The notes below the pieces were generated by a model. That model worked only from the letters and a program-made list of their open reading frames with translations. It searched no databases and was not told the DNA's origin. From JAEUNX01 sp034004685 (GTDB lineage Bacteria > Pseudomonadota > Gammaproteobacteria > Burkholderiales > Rhodocyclaceae), in assembly GCA_034004685.1 (NCBI GenBank), contig JAVEWG010000030.1:1-46295 (forward strand): a stretch of DNA of 46,295 bases. The letters run 5' to 3'. Position numbers and translations under genes: made by a program. Below are positions 24,731-33,954 of the stretch, piece after piece (the first letter of the stretch is position 1; each line of letters opens with the position of its first letter).

Positions 24731-27085
24731 TTAGCGGACGCAGACCTTATGCACCTGACGCATGTCGGTAATGCCATCGAGCACCTTCTTGATGCCGTCC
24801 TGGCGCAAGGTGCGCATGCCTTCATCCAGGGCCTGGACCACCAGTTCCGGCACCTTGGCCCGATCCTGGATCAGGCGTTTGATGGCCGGGGTACCCACCA
24901 TCAATTCGTGGAGGCCCACCCTGCCCCGGTAGCCGCCGTTGCATTCCGGACAGCCCACTGTGTCGTATAGGGTGATGGTTCCATCCCCGTTGCCGTGGTG
25001 CTTGCGCCAGTAGGCCAGGATGTCCTGCCGAGCGGCATCCGGGTCTGCCTGGAAGGCCGGGGTCAGCCGCATGTCTTCGCAATACTCCTCCACCATCACG
25101 TGGAGCTCGTCATCGCTGGCCGCCCGGGGCTTGCGACAAGCCTTGCACAGACGCTTGGCCAGGCGCTGGGCCAACACACCCACCAGGGCATCGGCAAAAT
25201 TGAAGGGATCCATACCCATGTCCAGCAGGCGGACGATGGATTCGGCCGCGCTGTTGGTGTGCAAGGTGGACAACACCAGGTGGCCGGTGAGGGAGGCCTC
25301 GATGCCCATGGACACGGTCTCGTGGTCCCGCATTTCCCCCACCATGATCACGTCCGGATCGGCCCGCAGGAAGGAGCGCATCATGGTGGCGAAATCAATC
25401 CCGGCCTTGCGGTTGACCTGCACCTGGCGCAGGCCCTTCTGGGTGATTTCCACCGGATCCTCGACGGTCCAGATCTTGGTGTCGGGGGTGTTGAGATAGG
25501 ACAGCACCGAGTGCAGGGTGGTGGTCTTGCCTGACCCGGTGGGGCCACACACGAAAAACAGCCCATAGGGCTTGGCCACCACGTCCTTGATGAGCTTGAG
25601 GTTGAAGGCGGTCAGACCCAGCTCGTCCATGGGAATGGGTTCGCTGGTGCCCAAGAGGCGCATGACCACGTCTTCCATGCCGCTGGCGGTGGGAATGGTG
25701 GCCACCCGCAACTCGATGTCCAGAGGCGCGAATTTACGGAAGCGGATCTTGCCATCCTGGGGCTTGCGCTTCTCGGCGATATCCATATCGCACATGATCT
25801 TGATGCGGGTGACCAGGGGATTGCGGTAACTGGCCGGCACCTCGATGTAATTGACCAGGGAGCCATCCTTGCGAAAGCGGATGAGGGTCTTCTCCTTGCC
25901 CGGCCGGGGTTCGATGTGGATGTCCGAAGCACCCTGCTTGTAAGCTTCGATGACGATCCGGTTCACCAGCTTGACCAGCTCGTTGTCGGCGGCGGCGGAG
26001 ATGTCGTCAGCCACGGCCTCGGCTTCATGCTCCGTCATGTCGGACAGTAATTCGTCCACCGAACCGGCATCGATGGACGCGCCGAAGTATTGATCGACGG
26101 TCTGCTGGAACTCCTCCTGGGTGGTAACCCGAAAGGCGATCCGCGCCTTGGGGAAAACGTTGTGGGCCACCCGGCTGCCCCGAATCTGCTCCGGATCCAC
26201 CGCCAGGATGACCACCCCTTCGTTGGTTTCCTCCAGGGGCAGCCACGCGTTCTGCTCCACGTACTCCCGCTTGAAATTGCGCAGCAGATCGATCGGTCGG
26301 ACCCGCTCCTGGCTATAGGGCTCGTAGGACACCCGATAGAAGCGGGCCAGGGCCTTGCCGATTTCCCCCAGGGTCAGCCCGAACTCGTCCACCAGCACCG
26401 TCTCCACCGACAGGGCGCTCTGGCGGGCCCGGGTGGTGGCTTTCTGCAGCTCTTCGGCGGTCAGGCGCGCATCTTCCACCAGGGCATCGTAGCGGGAGCG
26501 CTGGGCCAATTTTGTCCGGCTACGCTGGGTAAAGGCCACTCCCAGGGTCTGGGCCAGGCCCATCAGGCCTTCCTCGGTAAAGCTGTTGAAGGGCAAGCCC
26601 CCGCTGGCATTGAGGAGCTGGATGACGCCCCTCAGTTCATTGCTTTCCGGATCCACAATGGGCGCCACCAGCATCTCCCGGCAACGAAAGCCGGAGTGCT
26701 CATCCACGTCCCGCCGGAACTCCATCTCCTTGGAGATGGCCGCCAGTTCATCCCGGTCATAGACATTCTTGATGTTGAGGAGGCGCCGATTGTTGGCCAC
26801 GAAACCGGCCACGCTATTGTTGGCGATGGGCAAGCGCAGATTGCTCACCGAATGCAAGCCAGTCTTCACCTTGGCCTGGATCGAGCGGCGGCTCTCGTCC
26901 ACCGTGTAGATGGTGATCCGCTCGGCCCCGAACAGCTCGCAGACCTCCCCCGACAGATCATTGATGATCTCGTCGATATCCTGGGTGGCATGGATGCGGG
27001 TGGTGACGTTCTGCAAGCCCTTGAAGAACGCCAGGCGGGACACCACCTCGCTCGCTGAAATCTGTTTACCCATTGGGGAATTCAT
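24731..27085 (-). CDS. GspE/PulE-family secretion-type ATPase with N-terminal GAF domain
   Basis: This 784-residue protein has a GAF domain (about 35-190), an MshEN/GspE N-terminal domain (about 225-335) and a hexameric secretion ATPase core (about 365-760). Walker A GPTGSGKT is at 514-521. Asp-box-like VEDPVEI and the Walker B region DPDVIMVGEMRDHET are visible, as is a tetra-cysteine zinc site (CKAC...CPEC). Such ATPases power type II secretion or type IV pilus assembly. No gspF-like platform, pilin or secretin gene is nearby, so it is an orphan. The GAF domain suggests control by a small ligand. FHA and PP2C genes lie upstream on the same strand. Confidence 0.88.
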   Translation of the reverse strand: MNSPMGKQISASEVVSRLAFFKGLQNVTTRIHATQDIDEIINDLSGEVCELFGAERITIYTVDESRRSIQAKVKTGLHSVSNLRLPIANNSVAGFVANNRRLLNIKNVYDRDELAAISKEMEFRRDVDEHSGFRCREMLVAPIVDPESNELRGVIQLLNASGGLPFNSFTEEGLMGLAQTLGVAFTQRSRTKLAQRSRYDALVEDARLTAEELQKATTRARQSALSVETVLVDEFGLTLGEIGKALARFYRVSYEPYSQERVRPIDLLRNFKREYVEQNAWLPLEETNEGVVILAVDPEQIRGSRVAHNVFPKARIAFRVTTQEEFQQTVDQYFGASIDAGSVDELLSDMTEHEAEAVADDISAAADNELVKLVNRIVIEAYKQGASDIHIEPRPGKEKTLIRFRKDGSLVNYIEVPASYRNPLVTRIKIMCDMDIAEKRKPQDGKIRFRKFAPLDIELRVATIPTASGMEDVVMRLLGTSEPIPMDELGLTAFNLKLIKDVVAKPYGLFFVCGPTGSGKTTTLHSVLSYLNTPDTKIWTVEDPVEITQKGLRQVQVNRKAGIDFATMMRSFLRADPDVIMVGEMRDHETVSMGIEASLTGHLVLSTLHTNSAAESIVRLLDMGMDPFNFADALVGVLAQRLAKRLCKACRKPRAASDDELHVMVEEYCEDMRLTPAFQADPDAARQDILAYWRKHHGNGDGTITLYDTVGCPECNGGYRGRVGLHELMVGTPAIKRLIQDRAKVPELVVQALDEGMRTLRQDGIKKVLDGITDMRQVHKVCVR

Positions 27086-27180
27086 TGCTGCATCCTGTTA
27101 TGCGTCGCGGTATTCATGCCTGGAGCATGGATTCTATCTCTTTCGTACTAGCCCGGAGCATCACCCCACACCCCATCGCT

Positions 27181-27951
27181 TTAAAACTCCAGCACTTGCC
27201 CCTGCTGCAGGATGGCAGGCTTAAGCCTTCCGCGATAGGCCGCGATTTCTCCCATGATTTTCTCTTCCATACCGGGCTTGAGATGGCTGACCAGCACTTC
27301 CGGGCTCACTACCAGTTCGTCCAGCATTGCCGCCAGGAGGCTGGGGCACAGATGGCGGGCGGCCATGGCCAGAGCGTGTTGATGATCGGCAAAGACGGTC
27401 TCGATCAGCAGGTAACGCAGATCAGTCAGGTCATTGATGGCCCGCACCAGTTCTGCAGAATAGGTGGTATCACCAGAATATAGGAGCTTGCCCTGACCGC
27501 TGTCCATGCACAGGGCCGCAGACGGCACCGTGTGGTGCCCCGGCAGGAAGGAAACGGAGCGGTTGCTGGAGAGCCGCACGCTCTCGCCGACCTTCACCGT
27601 CTGGAAATGCAGAAAGGGATCGTGCCGATCCGGAATGGCCGAAAAGTCAGGCCAGATCAACCAGTTGAACACATGTGAACGCAGGATCCGGATGGTTTCC
27701 GGTAACGCGAAGATCGTGATCGGGCTGTCCCGGGATCCCGCCACGGTATCCACCAGCAAAGGCAGGAAGGCGATGTGGTCCAGGTGGGAATGGGAGATGA
27801 ACACCTGATTGATGCCCACCAGGGTTTCGAAACTCAGGTCGCCCACCCCGGTGCCGCAGTCGATGAGGGTGTCCTGGTCCAACAGGAACGAGGTTGTTCG
27901 GGCCCTGGGCCCTCCGATCCCTCCGCTACACCCCAACACCGACAATTTCAT
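27181..27951 (-). CDS. MBL-fold hydrolase, class II cyclic-nucleotide phosphodiesterase-like
   Basis: This 256-residue metallo-beta-lactamase-fold protein has the two-metal motif HSHLDH (54-59). Further ligands are likely in PGHHTVPS, YSGDTTY and VSHLKPG. The N-terminus MKLSVLGCSGGIGG and the overall layout recall class II 3',5'-cyclic-nucleotide phosphodiesterases, but the reaction is not proven. A cytoplasmic location is expected, since no signal is seen. It is on the same strand as and 95 bp upstream of the GAF-PulE ATPase. If it does hydrolyse cyclic nucleotides, the adjacent GAF domain would be a natural partner; this is inference. Confidence 0.75.
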   Translation of the reverse strand: MKLSVLGCSGGIGGPRARTTSFLLDQDTLIDCGTGVGDLSFETLVGINQVFISHSHLDHIAFLPLLVDTVAGSRDSPITIFALPETIRILRSHVFNWLIWPDFSAIPDRHDPFLHFQTVKVGESVRLSSNRSVSFLPGHHTVPSAALCMDSGQGKLLYSGDTTYSAELVRAINDLTDLRYLLIETVFADHQHALAMAARHLCPSLLAAMLDELVVSPEVLVSHLKPGMEEKIMGEIAAYRGRLKPAILQQGQVLEF

Positions 27952-28067
27952 GGAATCCGGCCCCCTTTACACGCCCCACCCCCGACGCCTTCCGCCCGGG
28001 CCTGAGCACCTTAGCACTTCGACGCGCCCCGCCGCCGCCAAGTCGATCACAGTGGGGTCAGCCCAGA

Positions 28068-28751
28068 TCAGTCCCTGGGTTTGAGCAGGAACTCCATCCG
28101 GATGCCAGCAATTTCAATGATGTCATGGTCCTTGAGGGCAGCCGAGCCCGCCGTCAGGCCCTGGCCGTTGATGGCCAGTCCGCCATCACCCTCGCCGTGA
28201 CTCAACAGATATCCCTGCTGGCGCCGGGTCAGCACGGCAACCTGAACACCCGGCTTGCCCAGGGTCGTCACCGCCTTGCTCAACACCAGCTCCCGCCCGG
28301 CATTGGCCCCGGAGAGCAGCCGGATGACCCCCACCGGAGCGTGCGAAGTGGCTACCCCGGATGGGGGCAGCACGGCTGGCCCATCGCGCTCGGCCAGGTT
28401 GGCTGCCGGGCCAGCCTGCCCGCCATCGCCGAGACGCATGCTCAGATGGCCGGCGGCCTGGGCTGAATCAGCGATGAACTTGAGCCGATACTTGCCCAGC
28501 TCGATGAGATCGTTGTGTTTGAGCACATGCTTCTTGACCGGCTGGCCATTGACGTAGGTGCCGTTGGTGCTGTTTCTATCCTCGAGGAAAGCGTCATCGA
28601 GAATCCGGGTAATGGCCGCGTGCTCGCCACTGATGGCCAGATTGTCGATCTGGATATCGTTGTGGGCCTTCCGTCCGATGGTGGTCCGCTCCTTGACCAG
28701 GGGGATCTCCTTGAGGACCAGTCCATCCATGCTGAGAATCAATTTAGGCAT
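28068..28751 (-). CDS. Two-FHA-domain protein
   Basis: In this 227-residue soluble protein the first FHA domain (about 22-90) is complete, with phosphothreonine-binding residues GR27, S41..H44 and the NSTNGTYVNG loop (N60-G69). The second domain (about 135-220) keeps the beta-sandwich pattern but has lost the GR and SxxH motifs, so it probably does not bind phosphopeptides. FHA proteins read threonine phosphorylation. A PP2C phosphatase gene lies directly upstream, which suggests a Ser/Thr phosphorylation switch. No kinase gene is in the window. Confidence 0.85.
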   Translation of the reverse strand: MPKLILSMDGLVLKEIPLVKERTTIGRKAHNDIQIDNLAISGEHAAITRILDDAFLEDRNSTNGTYVNGQPVKKHVLKHNDLIELGKYRLKFIADSAQAAGHLSMRLGDGGQAGPAANLAERDGPAVLPPSGVATSHAPVGVIRLLSGANAGRELVLSKAVTTLGKPGVQVAVLTRRQQGYLLSHGEGDGGLAINGQGLTAGSAALKDHDIIEIAGIRMEFLLKPRD

Positions 28752-28837
28752 GCTTGTTTTCCCGTCAGGGCGGAAGATTGGTTTTCCGCCACGTCACCGC
28801 TTTACCCTGCCCCGGGCCCGCCGCCGGAACCCGGCCG

Positions 28838-29638
28838 CTACGCCCGCCCGACCCGGTCTGGGGGAACCTGAGCCATGATCAAAGAAATATTGTCCTTGCC
28901 CCCCCGGGCATTGGCCAGGGCCACCAGCTCATCAGCCGTGGCCTGCAGCCTCCCTTCCGCCAGGGCCAGCACCGTCGCCAGATCCCGATCCGTGACCATG
29001 TCCGTCAAGCCATCGGAGCAAAGCAGATAAACATCCCCCGGGAAAGCCGGATAGCTGGCCATGTCTGGCTGTACCTGCGGGTCCACCCCCAGGGCCCGGG
29101 TCAGGCGCCCGCGATCCGGCGAAAAGGCCACCTCGTCGGGCGCGATCAACCCCCGGTCCAGCTGCTCCTGAATCAGGCTGTGATCCCGAGTAAGGCGCAG
29201 CAACTCACCACCCCGCAGGCGATACATGCGGGAATCCCCCACATGGCCCACCACCAGCCGGCCAGACCAGAAAAGCGCGGAAACAATGGTTGCCCCCATT
29301 CCAGCCAAGGCCGGCTGCCGCCCCACCTCCCGGAAGATGGCGGCATTGGCCTCCTGGATGGCTCGCTTCATGAGCTCGAGCGCCCCCGTCAACCCCATCT
29401 CCGGCGCTACCTCCGCGGGGGCCAGGCTGGCAACCGCAGCCAGGGCCACCCGGGAAGCCACCTCACCCCCCCGATAGCCCCCCATCCCATCGGAAAGAGC
29501 CAGCCAGGGCACCCCCTCCATCACCAGGACCGCATCTTCGTTAGTCGCCCGCACCCGGCCGGTATCGCTACGGGCAATCACCTCCAGGGGCGGCCAACGG
29601 TTCTCGACGACGTTCAAGAATTGGGCCCTCCCGACCAT
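28838..29638 (-). CDS. PP2C-family serine/threonine phosphatase
   Basis: This 266-residue protein shows all main PP2C motifs: SDTGRVRATNEDA (D35), ALSDGMGGYRGGE (D50-G51 metal site), GHVGDSRMYRL, LLCSDGLTDMV and GKDNISLI near the end. It should be a cytoplasmic Mn/Mg-dependent phosphatase of the Stp/PrpC type acting on phospho-Ser/Thr proteins. It lies upstream of the FHA gene (86-bp gap) and downstream of lptG. PP2C plus FHA normally go with a Hanks-type kinase, but none is seen here. Confidence 0.92.
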   Translation of the reverse strand: MVGRAQFLNVVENRWPPLEVIARSDTGRVRATNEDAVLVMEGVPWLALSDGMGGYRGGEVASRVALAAVASLAPAEVAPEMGLTGALELMKRAIQEANAAIFREVGRQPALAGMGATIVSALFWSGRLVVGHVGDSRMYRLRGGELLRLTRDHSLIQEQLDRGLIAPDEVAFSPDRGRLTRALGVDPQVQPDMASYPAFPGDVYLLCSDGLTDMVTDRDLATVLALAEGRLQATADELVALANARGGKDNISLIMAQVPPDRVGRA

Positions 29639-29703
29639 GCCAAGTGCAAACCGGTTCCATGTTGCCCTGCAGCGCCCGGGGAGGCAACCCGCGCCCCCAG
29701 GTT

Positions 29704-30783
29704 CTAACGCCGTTCCACCCAGTACAACATCCCCGCCGCCGCCAGCATGAACACCGCGCTGGGCAGCAGAGCCGCCAGGGGCGGCGACCAGCCATTGATC
29801 ACCCCCAGGTTGGAAGCCAGGCCGTTGAGGAGGTGAAAGCCGATACCCAGCATGATCCCGGAAAAGACCTTCACGCTCACGGCCCCCATCCGGTCATGAG
29901 AATAGGCAAAGGGCAGGGCCAGGGCCAGCATCACCAGGGCCGCGAAGGGATAGGCCAGCTTCTTCCACAGGGCGATTTCGTAGCGATCGGATTTCTGGCG
30001 GTTTTCCTGGAGGTGACGCACATAGGTGTATAGGGTGGACACGGACATCCGCTCCGGCACCACCATCAGCACGCTCAAGACCTCCGGGGTCAGTTCAGAC
30101 TTCCAGTGGAGTTCTGGGGTCGTTTCCACCTGAGTGCCCTCTGGCAGGAAGCGGGTTCTGGCCACCTCGGTCAGGCGCCAGCCGGCCTCCCCCTCATAGA
30201 CCCCCTCCTGGGCTTCGGCGATGGAGCGCAGGCTCATGGCCCCATCGAATTCATAGATTCGCACCCCTTCCATCCGGCGGTCCGGCGTCAGGGTCGTGAT
30301 ATTCACGAAGAGCGCCCCATCCTTGACCCACAAACCGGACTTCAGATCCTGAGAAACCGTGGCCTGGGTGGCCATCAGGCGCCACTGCTGGGCGGCCCGC
30401 TCGGCGGGGGGCGCCACATACTCCCCGATGAGGAAGGTCAGCACCACGAAGATCGAGCCGATGCCCCCCAGCAAGCGCAGCAGGCGTCGGGTGGACAAGC
30501 CCGACACCCGCAACACGGTGATCTCGGAATGGCGCGCCAGGGTGGTCAGGGCGAACAGGGCCCCAATCAGCACTGCGATGGGCAGCAGCTCATACACCCG
30601 TCCCGGTACCAGCAGCAGCACATAGACGGCGGCCTGATGGAGTTCGTAGCCCCGCTTGCCGATGGTATCCAACTCGTTAACGAAGTCGAAGAAGGCAAAC
30701 AGGCCCAGGAAAGCCACCAGCACGATGCCGGTAGCCCCATAGATTTCCCGCGCCAAGTGGCGGGCGACCAGAGACACCCTCAT
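29704..30783 (-). CDS. lptG: LPS export ABC transporter permease LptG
   Basis: The ATG at 30783 (MRVSLVARHLAREIYG) gives 359 residues. Three N-terminal helices, a periplasmic beta-jellyroll domain (about 130-260) and three C-terminal helices fit the YjgP/YjgQ family. With LptF and LptB it extracts LPS from the inner membrane. Its start overlaps the lptF stop by ATGA. LptG rather than LptF is chosen by order in the operon and by the FFDFVNELDTIGK segment. Confidence 0.93.
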   Translation of the reverse strand: MRVSLVARHLAREIYGATGIVLVAFLGLFAFFDFVNELDTIGKRGYELHQAAVYVLLLVPGRVYELLPIAVLIGALFALTTLARHSEITVLRVSGLSTRRLLRLLGGIGSIFVVLTFLIGEYVAPPAERAAQQWRLMATQATVSQDLKSGLWVKDGALFVNITTLTPDRRMEGVRIYEFDGAMSLRSIAEAQEGVYEGEAGWRLTEVARTRFLPEGTQVETTPELHWKSELTPEVLSVLMVVPERMSVSTLYTYVRHLQENRQKSDRYEIALWKKLAYPFAALVMLALALPFAYSHDRMGAVSVKVFSGIMLGIGFHLLNGLASNLGVINGWSPPLAALLPSAVFMLAAAGMLYWVERR

Positions 30784-31859
30784 GCCCGCCTCCGCCAGAA
30801 CCGGAACACCGCCAGCCGTCGGTAAAACAAGGCCATCAGGACCACCACCATGGCCAGGTGTGGAACCCACAGGGCCATTTCAAAAGCCACCTTGCCCCGC
30901 GCTACCCAGGCCTGGGCCACGCTAATGGCGTTGGTGTAGATCAGGTAGGTCAGCAAGGCCAGAACCAGGTTGTGAGCCCGCCCGGCCCGGGGATTGATGA
31001 AGGACAGGGGAATGGCCAGCAGGGCCAGCACCAGGGCCGCCACGGGGATGCCGACGCGGTACAGGAGTTCGCCTCGATTGGCCGGACTGGGATCTTCCAG
31101 CAAGGCCTGCAGGGAGAGGGTACGGGGCAAATGGGGCAGTTCCACACTCCCTTTGGAGTCCAGCCGCACCGCATAGCGCTCGAACTCCATCACACGGTAA
31201 TCCGCCGCCCCCGGCACCCCTTCGTAGCGGCGGCCGTTCTCGAGCACCACGAAACGGTCGCCATTGGGCTCGGTACGCAGGAAGCCCTCCCGGGCCACCA
31301 TCACCCCGAGACGCCCATCCTGCACCGAATTGACGAACACGTTGCGAACTCGGCCATCCTCCCCCGCCGCCACCTCCACGAAGAACACCCGCTGGGCATT
31401 GGAAGACTCCCGGAACACCCCCGGGGCGACCCGGGCGGCATCATCCTGATTGTTGACCCGCTCCTTGTACTCGCTGCTCTTCAACTGGGCCCAGGGGGCA
31501 AGAAACAGCGTGACCGCCGCGATCACCCCCACCGCCGGCAAGGCAAAGCGCAAGACCGGACGGATCCAGGCAGTCAGGGGCACCCCCGAGGCGAACCACA
31601 CCACCATTTCGGAATCCCGATAGCTGCGGGACAAGGACAAAAGCACGGCAATGAAGACGGTGAGGGTCAGCACGATGGGCAACTGAGCCACCGCGCCAAA
31701 GCCGATCAAGGCCAGCACCGACTCGGAAGGCAGGCGGCCGCCGGCGGCCTGGGCCAGCAGCCGAATCAGCACCACGGTGATGAGAATGGCAAACAGCCCC
31801 ACGAAGATGGCCGCGGCGGTATTGGCAAACTCACGCCGGGTCGTGCGCTGAAAGATCAT
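30780..31859 (-). CDS. lptF: LPS export ABC transporter permease LptF
   Basis: From ATG 31859 the protein (MIFQRTTRREFANTAAA) has 359 residues, the same length as LptG; a longer open frame upstream runs into pepA on the other strand and is not real. It has six membrane helices around a periplasmic domain, with the typical LLRVGIP-like segment LLYRVGIPVAALVLALLAIPLSF. It forms the LptBFG exporter with LptG. It diverges from pepA, a common arrangement in proteobacteria. Confidence 0.95.
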   Translation of the reverse strand: MIFQRTTRREFANTAAAIFVGLFAILITVVLIRLLAQAAGGRLPSESVLALIGFGAVAQLPIVLTLTVFIAVLLSLSRSYRDSEMVVWFASGVPLTAWIRPVLRFALPAVGVIAAVTLFLAPWAQLKSSEYKERVNNQDDAARVAPGVFRESSNAQRVFFVEVAAGEDGRVRNVFVNSVQDGRLGVMVAREGFLRTEPNGDRFVVLENGRRYEGVPGAADYRVMEFERYAVRLDSKGSVELPHLPRTLSLQALLEDPSPANRGELLYRVGIPVAALVLALLAIPLSFINPRAGRAHNLVLALLTYLIYTNAISVAQAWVARGKVAFEMALWVPHLAMVVVLMALFYRRLAVFRFWRRRA

Positions 31860-31883
31860 GGACAGGGGGAGTGAGGGGCGTTT

Positions 31884-31936
31884 TTGACGATATACCTGCA
31901 CCAAGCCATAATCGGCCGATGCCCGATTGACGCCAA
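31884..31936. promoter_or_regulatory. Overlapping divergent sigma-70 promoters for pepA and lptF
   Basis: Plus strand (pepA): TTGACG at 31884-31889, 17-bp spacer, CATAAT at 31907-31912. Minus strand (lptF): TTGGCG at 31936-31931, 17-bp spacer, GATTAT at 31913-31908. The two -10 boxes share five bases, so the promoters should exclude each other. Confidence 0.55.
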
Positions 31937-31953
31937 TTTCGAAGGAGCAGTGC

Positions 31954-33453
31954 GTGGAATTTACCATAAAGACCGGATCGCCGGAGAAGCTCAAGTCCGG
32001 CTGCGTCGTGGTCGGCGTGTTCGACGGGAGCACCCTCACCCCGGCCGCCGAAGCCCTCGACAAGGCCGCCTCCGGAGCCCTGACCGAAGTGCTGAAACGG
32101 GGAGATCTGGACAGCAAGGCCGGCGCCACCCTGATGCTCCATGCCCCTGCCCTGCCCTGCCAGCGGGTCCTCCTGGTGAGTCTGGGCAAGGCCGCCGAAT
32201 TCTCGGAAAAGGCATACCGGGACGCGGCAAGCGCCGCCGCCAAGGTCCTGGCCGCCAGCAAGGCCGAGGACGCCGCCTTCTGCCTGGCCGATGCAGACAT
32301 CCCCGACCGGGATCACGCCTGGGCCCTCCAGCTGGCCAGCCGGGTGGTGGCCGACGCCTGCTACCGCTTCACCGCCACCAAACCCGCCAAGGCCGACGAT
32401 CCCAAACCCGCCGGCCCCGCCAAAGTCGAGTTTCTCACCAAGCGCAAGATCAGCGCCCGCCTGGAAGCCGCCCTCCTGAGGGGTCAGGCGGTGGCCGAGG
32501 GGATGGCCCTGGCCAAGGACCTGGGCAACCTGCCGGGGAACATCTGCACCCCCACCTATCTGGCCGACAGCGCCCGCCAGCTCGCCAAGGCGTTCAAGCT
32601 CAAGGTGGACGTGCTGGACCGGGAAGACATGGCCAAGCTGGGCATGGGTTCCTTCCTGTCGGTGGCCCAGGGCACCCAGGAGCCCCCCCGGTTCATTGTC
32701 CTTCACTACAAGGGCGGCAAGGCCAAGGAAGCGCCGGTGGTGCTGGTGGGCAAGGGCATCACCTTCGACACCGGCGGCATTTCCCTCAAGCCCGGCGCCG
32801 AGATGGACGAGATGAAGTACGACATGTGCGGTGCCGCCAGCGTGTTGGGCACTCTAAAGGCGGTGGCCCGGCTGGCCCTGCCCCTGAACGTGGTGGGCAT
32901 CATCCCCGCCACCGAGAACATGCCCAGCGGCACCGCCACCCGCCCCGGCGACGTGGTCACCTCATTGTCCGGCCAGACCATCGAGATCCTCAACACCGAC
33001 GCGGAAGGCCGCCTCATCCTGTGCGACGCCCTCACCTACGCCGAGCGCTTCAAGCCCGCCTGCGTGATCGACATCGCCACCCTCACCGGTGCCTGCGTGG
33101 TGGCCCTGGGCAAGATCCCCAGCGGCCTGCTGGCCAACGACGATGCCTTGGCCGCCGAGCTGGTGCAGCGGGGCCAGAGCAGCGGCGACCGGGTCTGGCA
33201 GCTGCCCCTGTGGGAGGAATACCAGGATCTCCTCAAGAGCAATTTCGCCGACATGGCCAACATCGGCGGGCGCTACGCCGGCACCATCACCGCCGCCTGC
33301 TTCCTGGCCCGCTTCACCAAGGCCTACAAGTGGGCCCACCTGGACATCGCCGGAACCGCCTGGGTCTCGGGCGAGGCCAAGGGCGCCACGGGGCGGCCGG
33401 TGCCACTCCTCACCGAGTTTCTGATCGCCCGCAGCGAGGCCGCCGGCCACTGA
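31954..33453 (+). CDS. pepA: Leucyl aminopeptidase PepA
   Basis: This is an M17 family metallopeptidase of 499 residues from GTG 31954, which has the ribosome site AAGGAG; an upstream ATG at 31927 is also in frame. The catalytic domain has GKGITFDTGGISLKPG with metal-binding residues and the signature NTDAEGRL at 347-354. It removes N-terminal residues from peptides in the cytoplasm, and PepA homologues can also bind DNA. It leads the pepA-holC-hyp-valS run. Confidence 0.95.
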   Translation: MEFTIKTGSPEKLKSGCVVVGVFDGSTLTPAAEALDKAASGALTEVLKRGDLDSKAGATLMLHAPALPCQRVLLVSLGKAAEFSEKAYRDAASAAAKVLAASKAEDAAFCLADADIPDRDHAWALQLASRVVADACYRFTATKPAKADDPKPAGPAKVEFLTKRKISARLEAALLRGQAVAEGMALAKDLGNLPGNICTPTYLADSARQLAKAFKLKVDVLDREDMAKLGMGSFLSVAQGTQEPPRFIVLHYKGGKAKEAPVVLVGKGITFDTGGISLKPGAEMDEMKYDMCGAASVLGTLKAVARLALPLNVVGIIPATENMPSGTATRPGDVVTSLSGQTIEILNTDAEGRLILCDALTYAERFKPACVIDIATLTGACVVALGKIPSGLLANDDALAAELVQRGQSSGDRVWQLPLWEEYQDLLKSNFADMANIGGRYAGTITAACFLARFTKAYKWAHLDIAGTAWVSGEAKGATGRPVPLLTEFLIARSEAAGH

Positions 33454-33464
33454 GCCGGCCGACC

Positions 33465-33893
33465 GTGAGCGACGTCCACTTCTATCACAACGCCGAGGAC
33501 AAGCTGGCCGCCGCCTGCCGCCTGGCGGTCAAAGCCTTCGGCGCCGGCCGCAAGGTGGCCGTCCGGGTGCCCGATCCGGCCCAGGCCCGCCGCCTCGATC
33601 AACTGCTGTGGACCTTCGAGCAACTCTCCTTCGTGCCCCACGTAAGGCTGGACTCCCCCCTGGCGTCGGAAACCCCGGTGATCATCGGCGACACTCAAGA
33701 CGGCGCCTGGCCCCACGATGACGTGCTCATCAACCTGGGCCTGGACCTGCCTGAGGGGGCGGACAGGTTCAAGATGGTGGTGGAGGTGGTGGGCCAAGCC
33801 GAGGAAGACCGGCAACCCGCTCGGGACCGCTGGCGCCACTACAAGGCCGCCGGCCACGCCCTCACCGCCCACGGCCTGGGGAACCGGACATGA
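33465..33893 (+). CDS. holC: DNA polymerase III chi subunit HolC
   Basis: Start GTG 33465 gives 142 residues (VSDVHFYHNAEDKLAAACRLAVKAFG), the typical chi N-terminus. It has the segments RVPDPAQARRLDQLLWTF and LINLGLDLPEG. Chi links the clamp loader to single-strand binding protein. It lies 11 bp after pepA and upstream of valS, the conserved pepA-holC-valS order. Confidence 0.92.
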   Translation: MSDVHFYHNAEDKLAAACRLAVKAFGAGRKVAVRVPDPAQARRLDQLLWTFEQLSFVPHVRLDSPLASETPVIIGDTQDGAWPHDDVLINLGLDLPEGADRFKMVVEVVGQAEEDRQPARDRWRHYKAAGHALTAHGLGNRT

Positions 33894-33954
33894 AACGCCC
33901 CCTGCCCTCACCCCGCGCCCAGCCCCTCCCTGCAACGGCCTGGCGGAGACGCCC

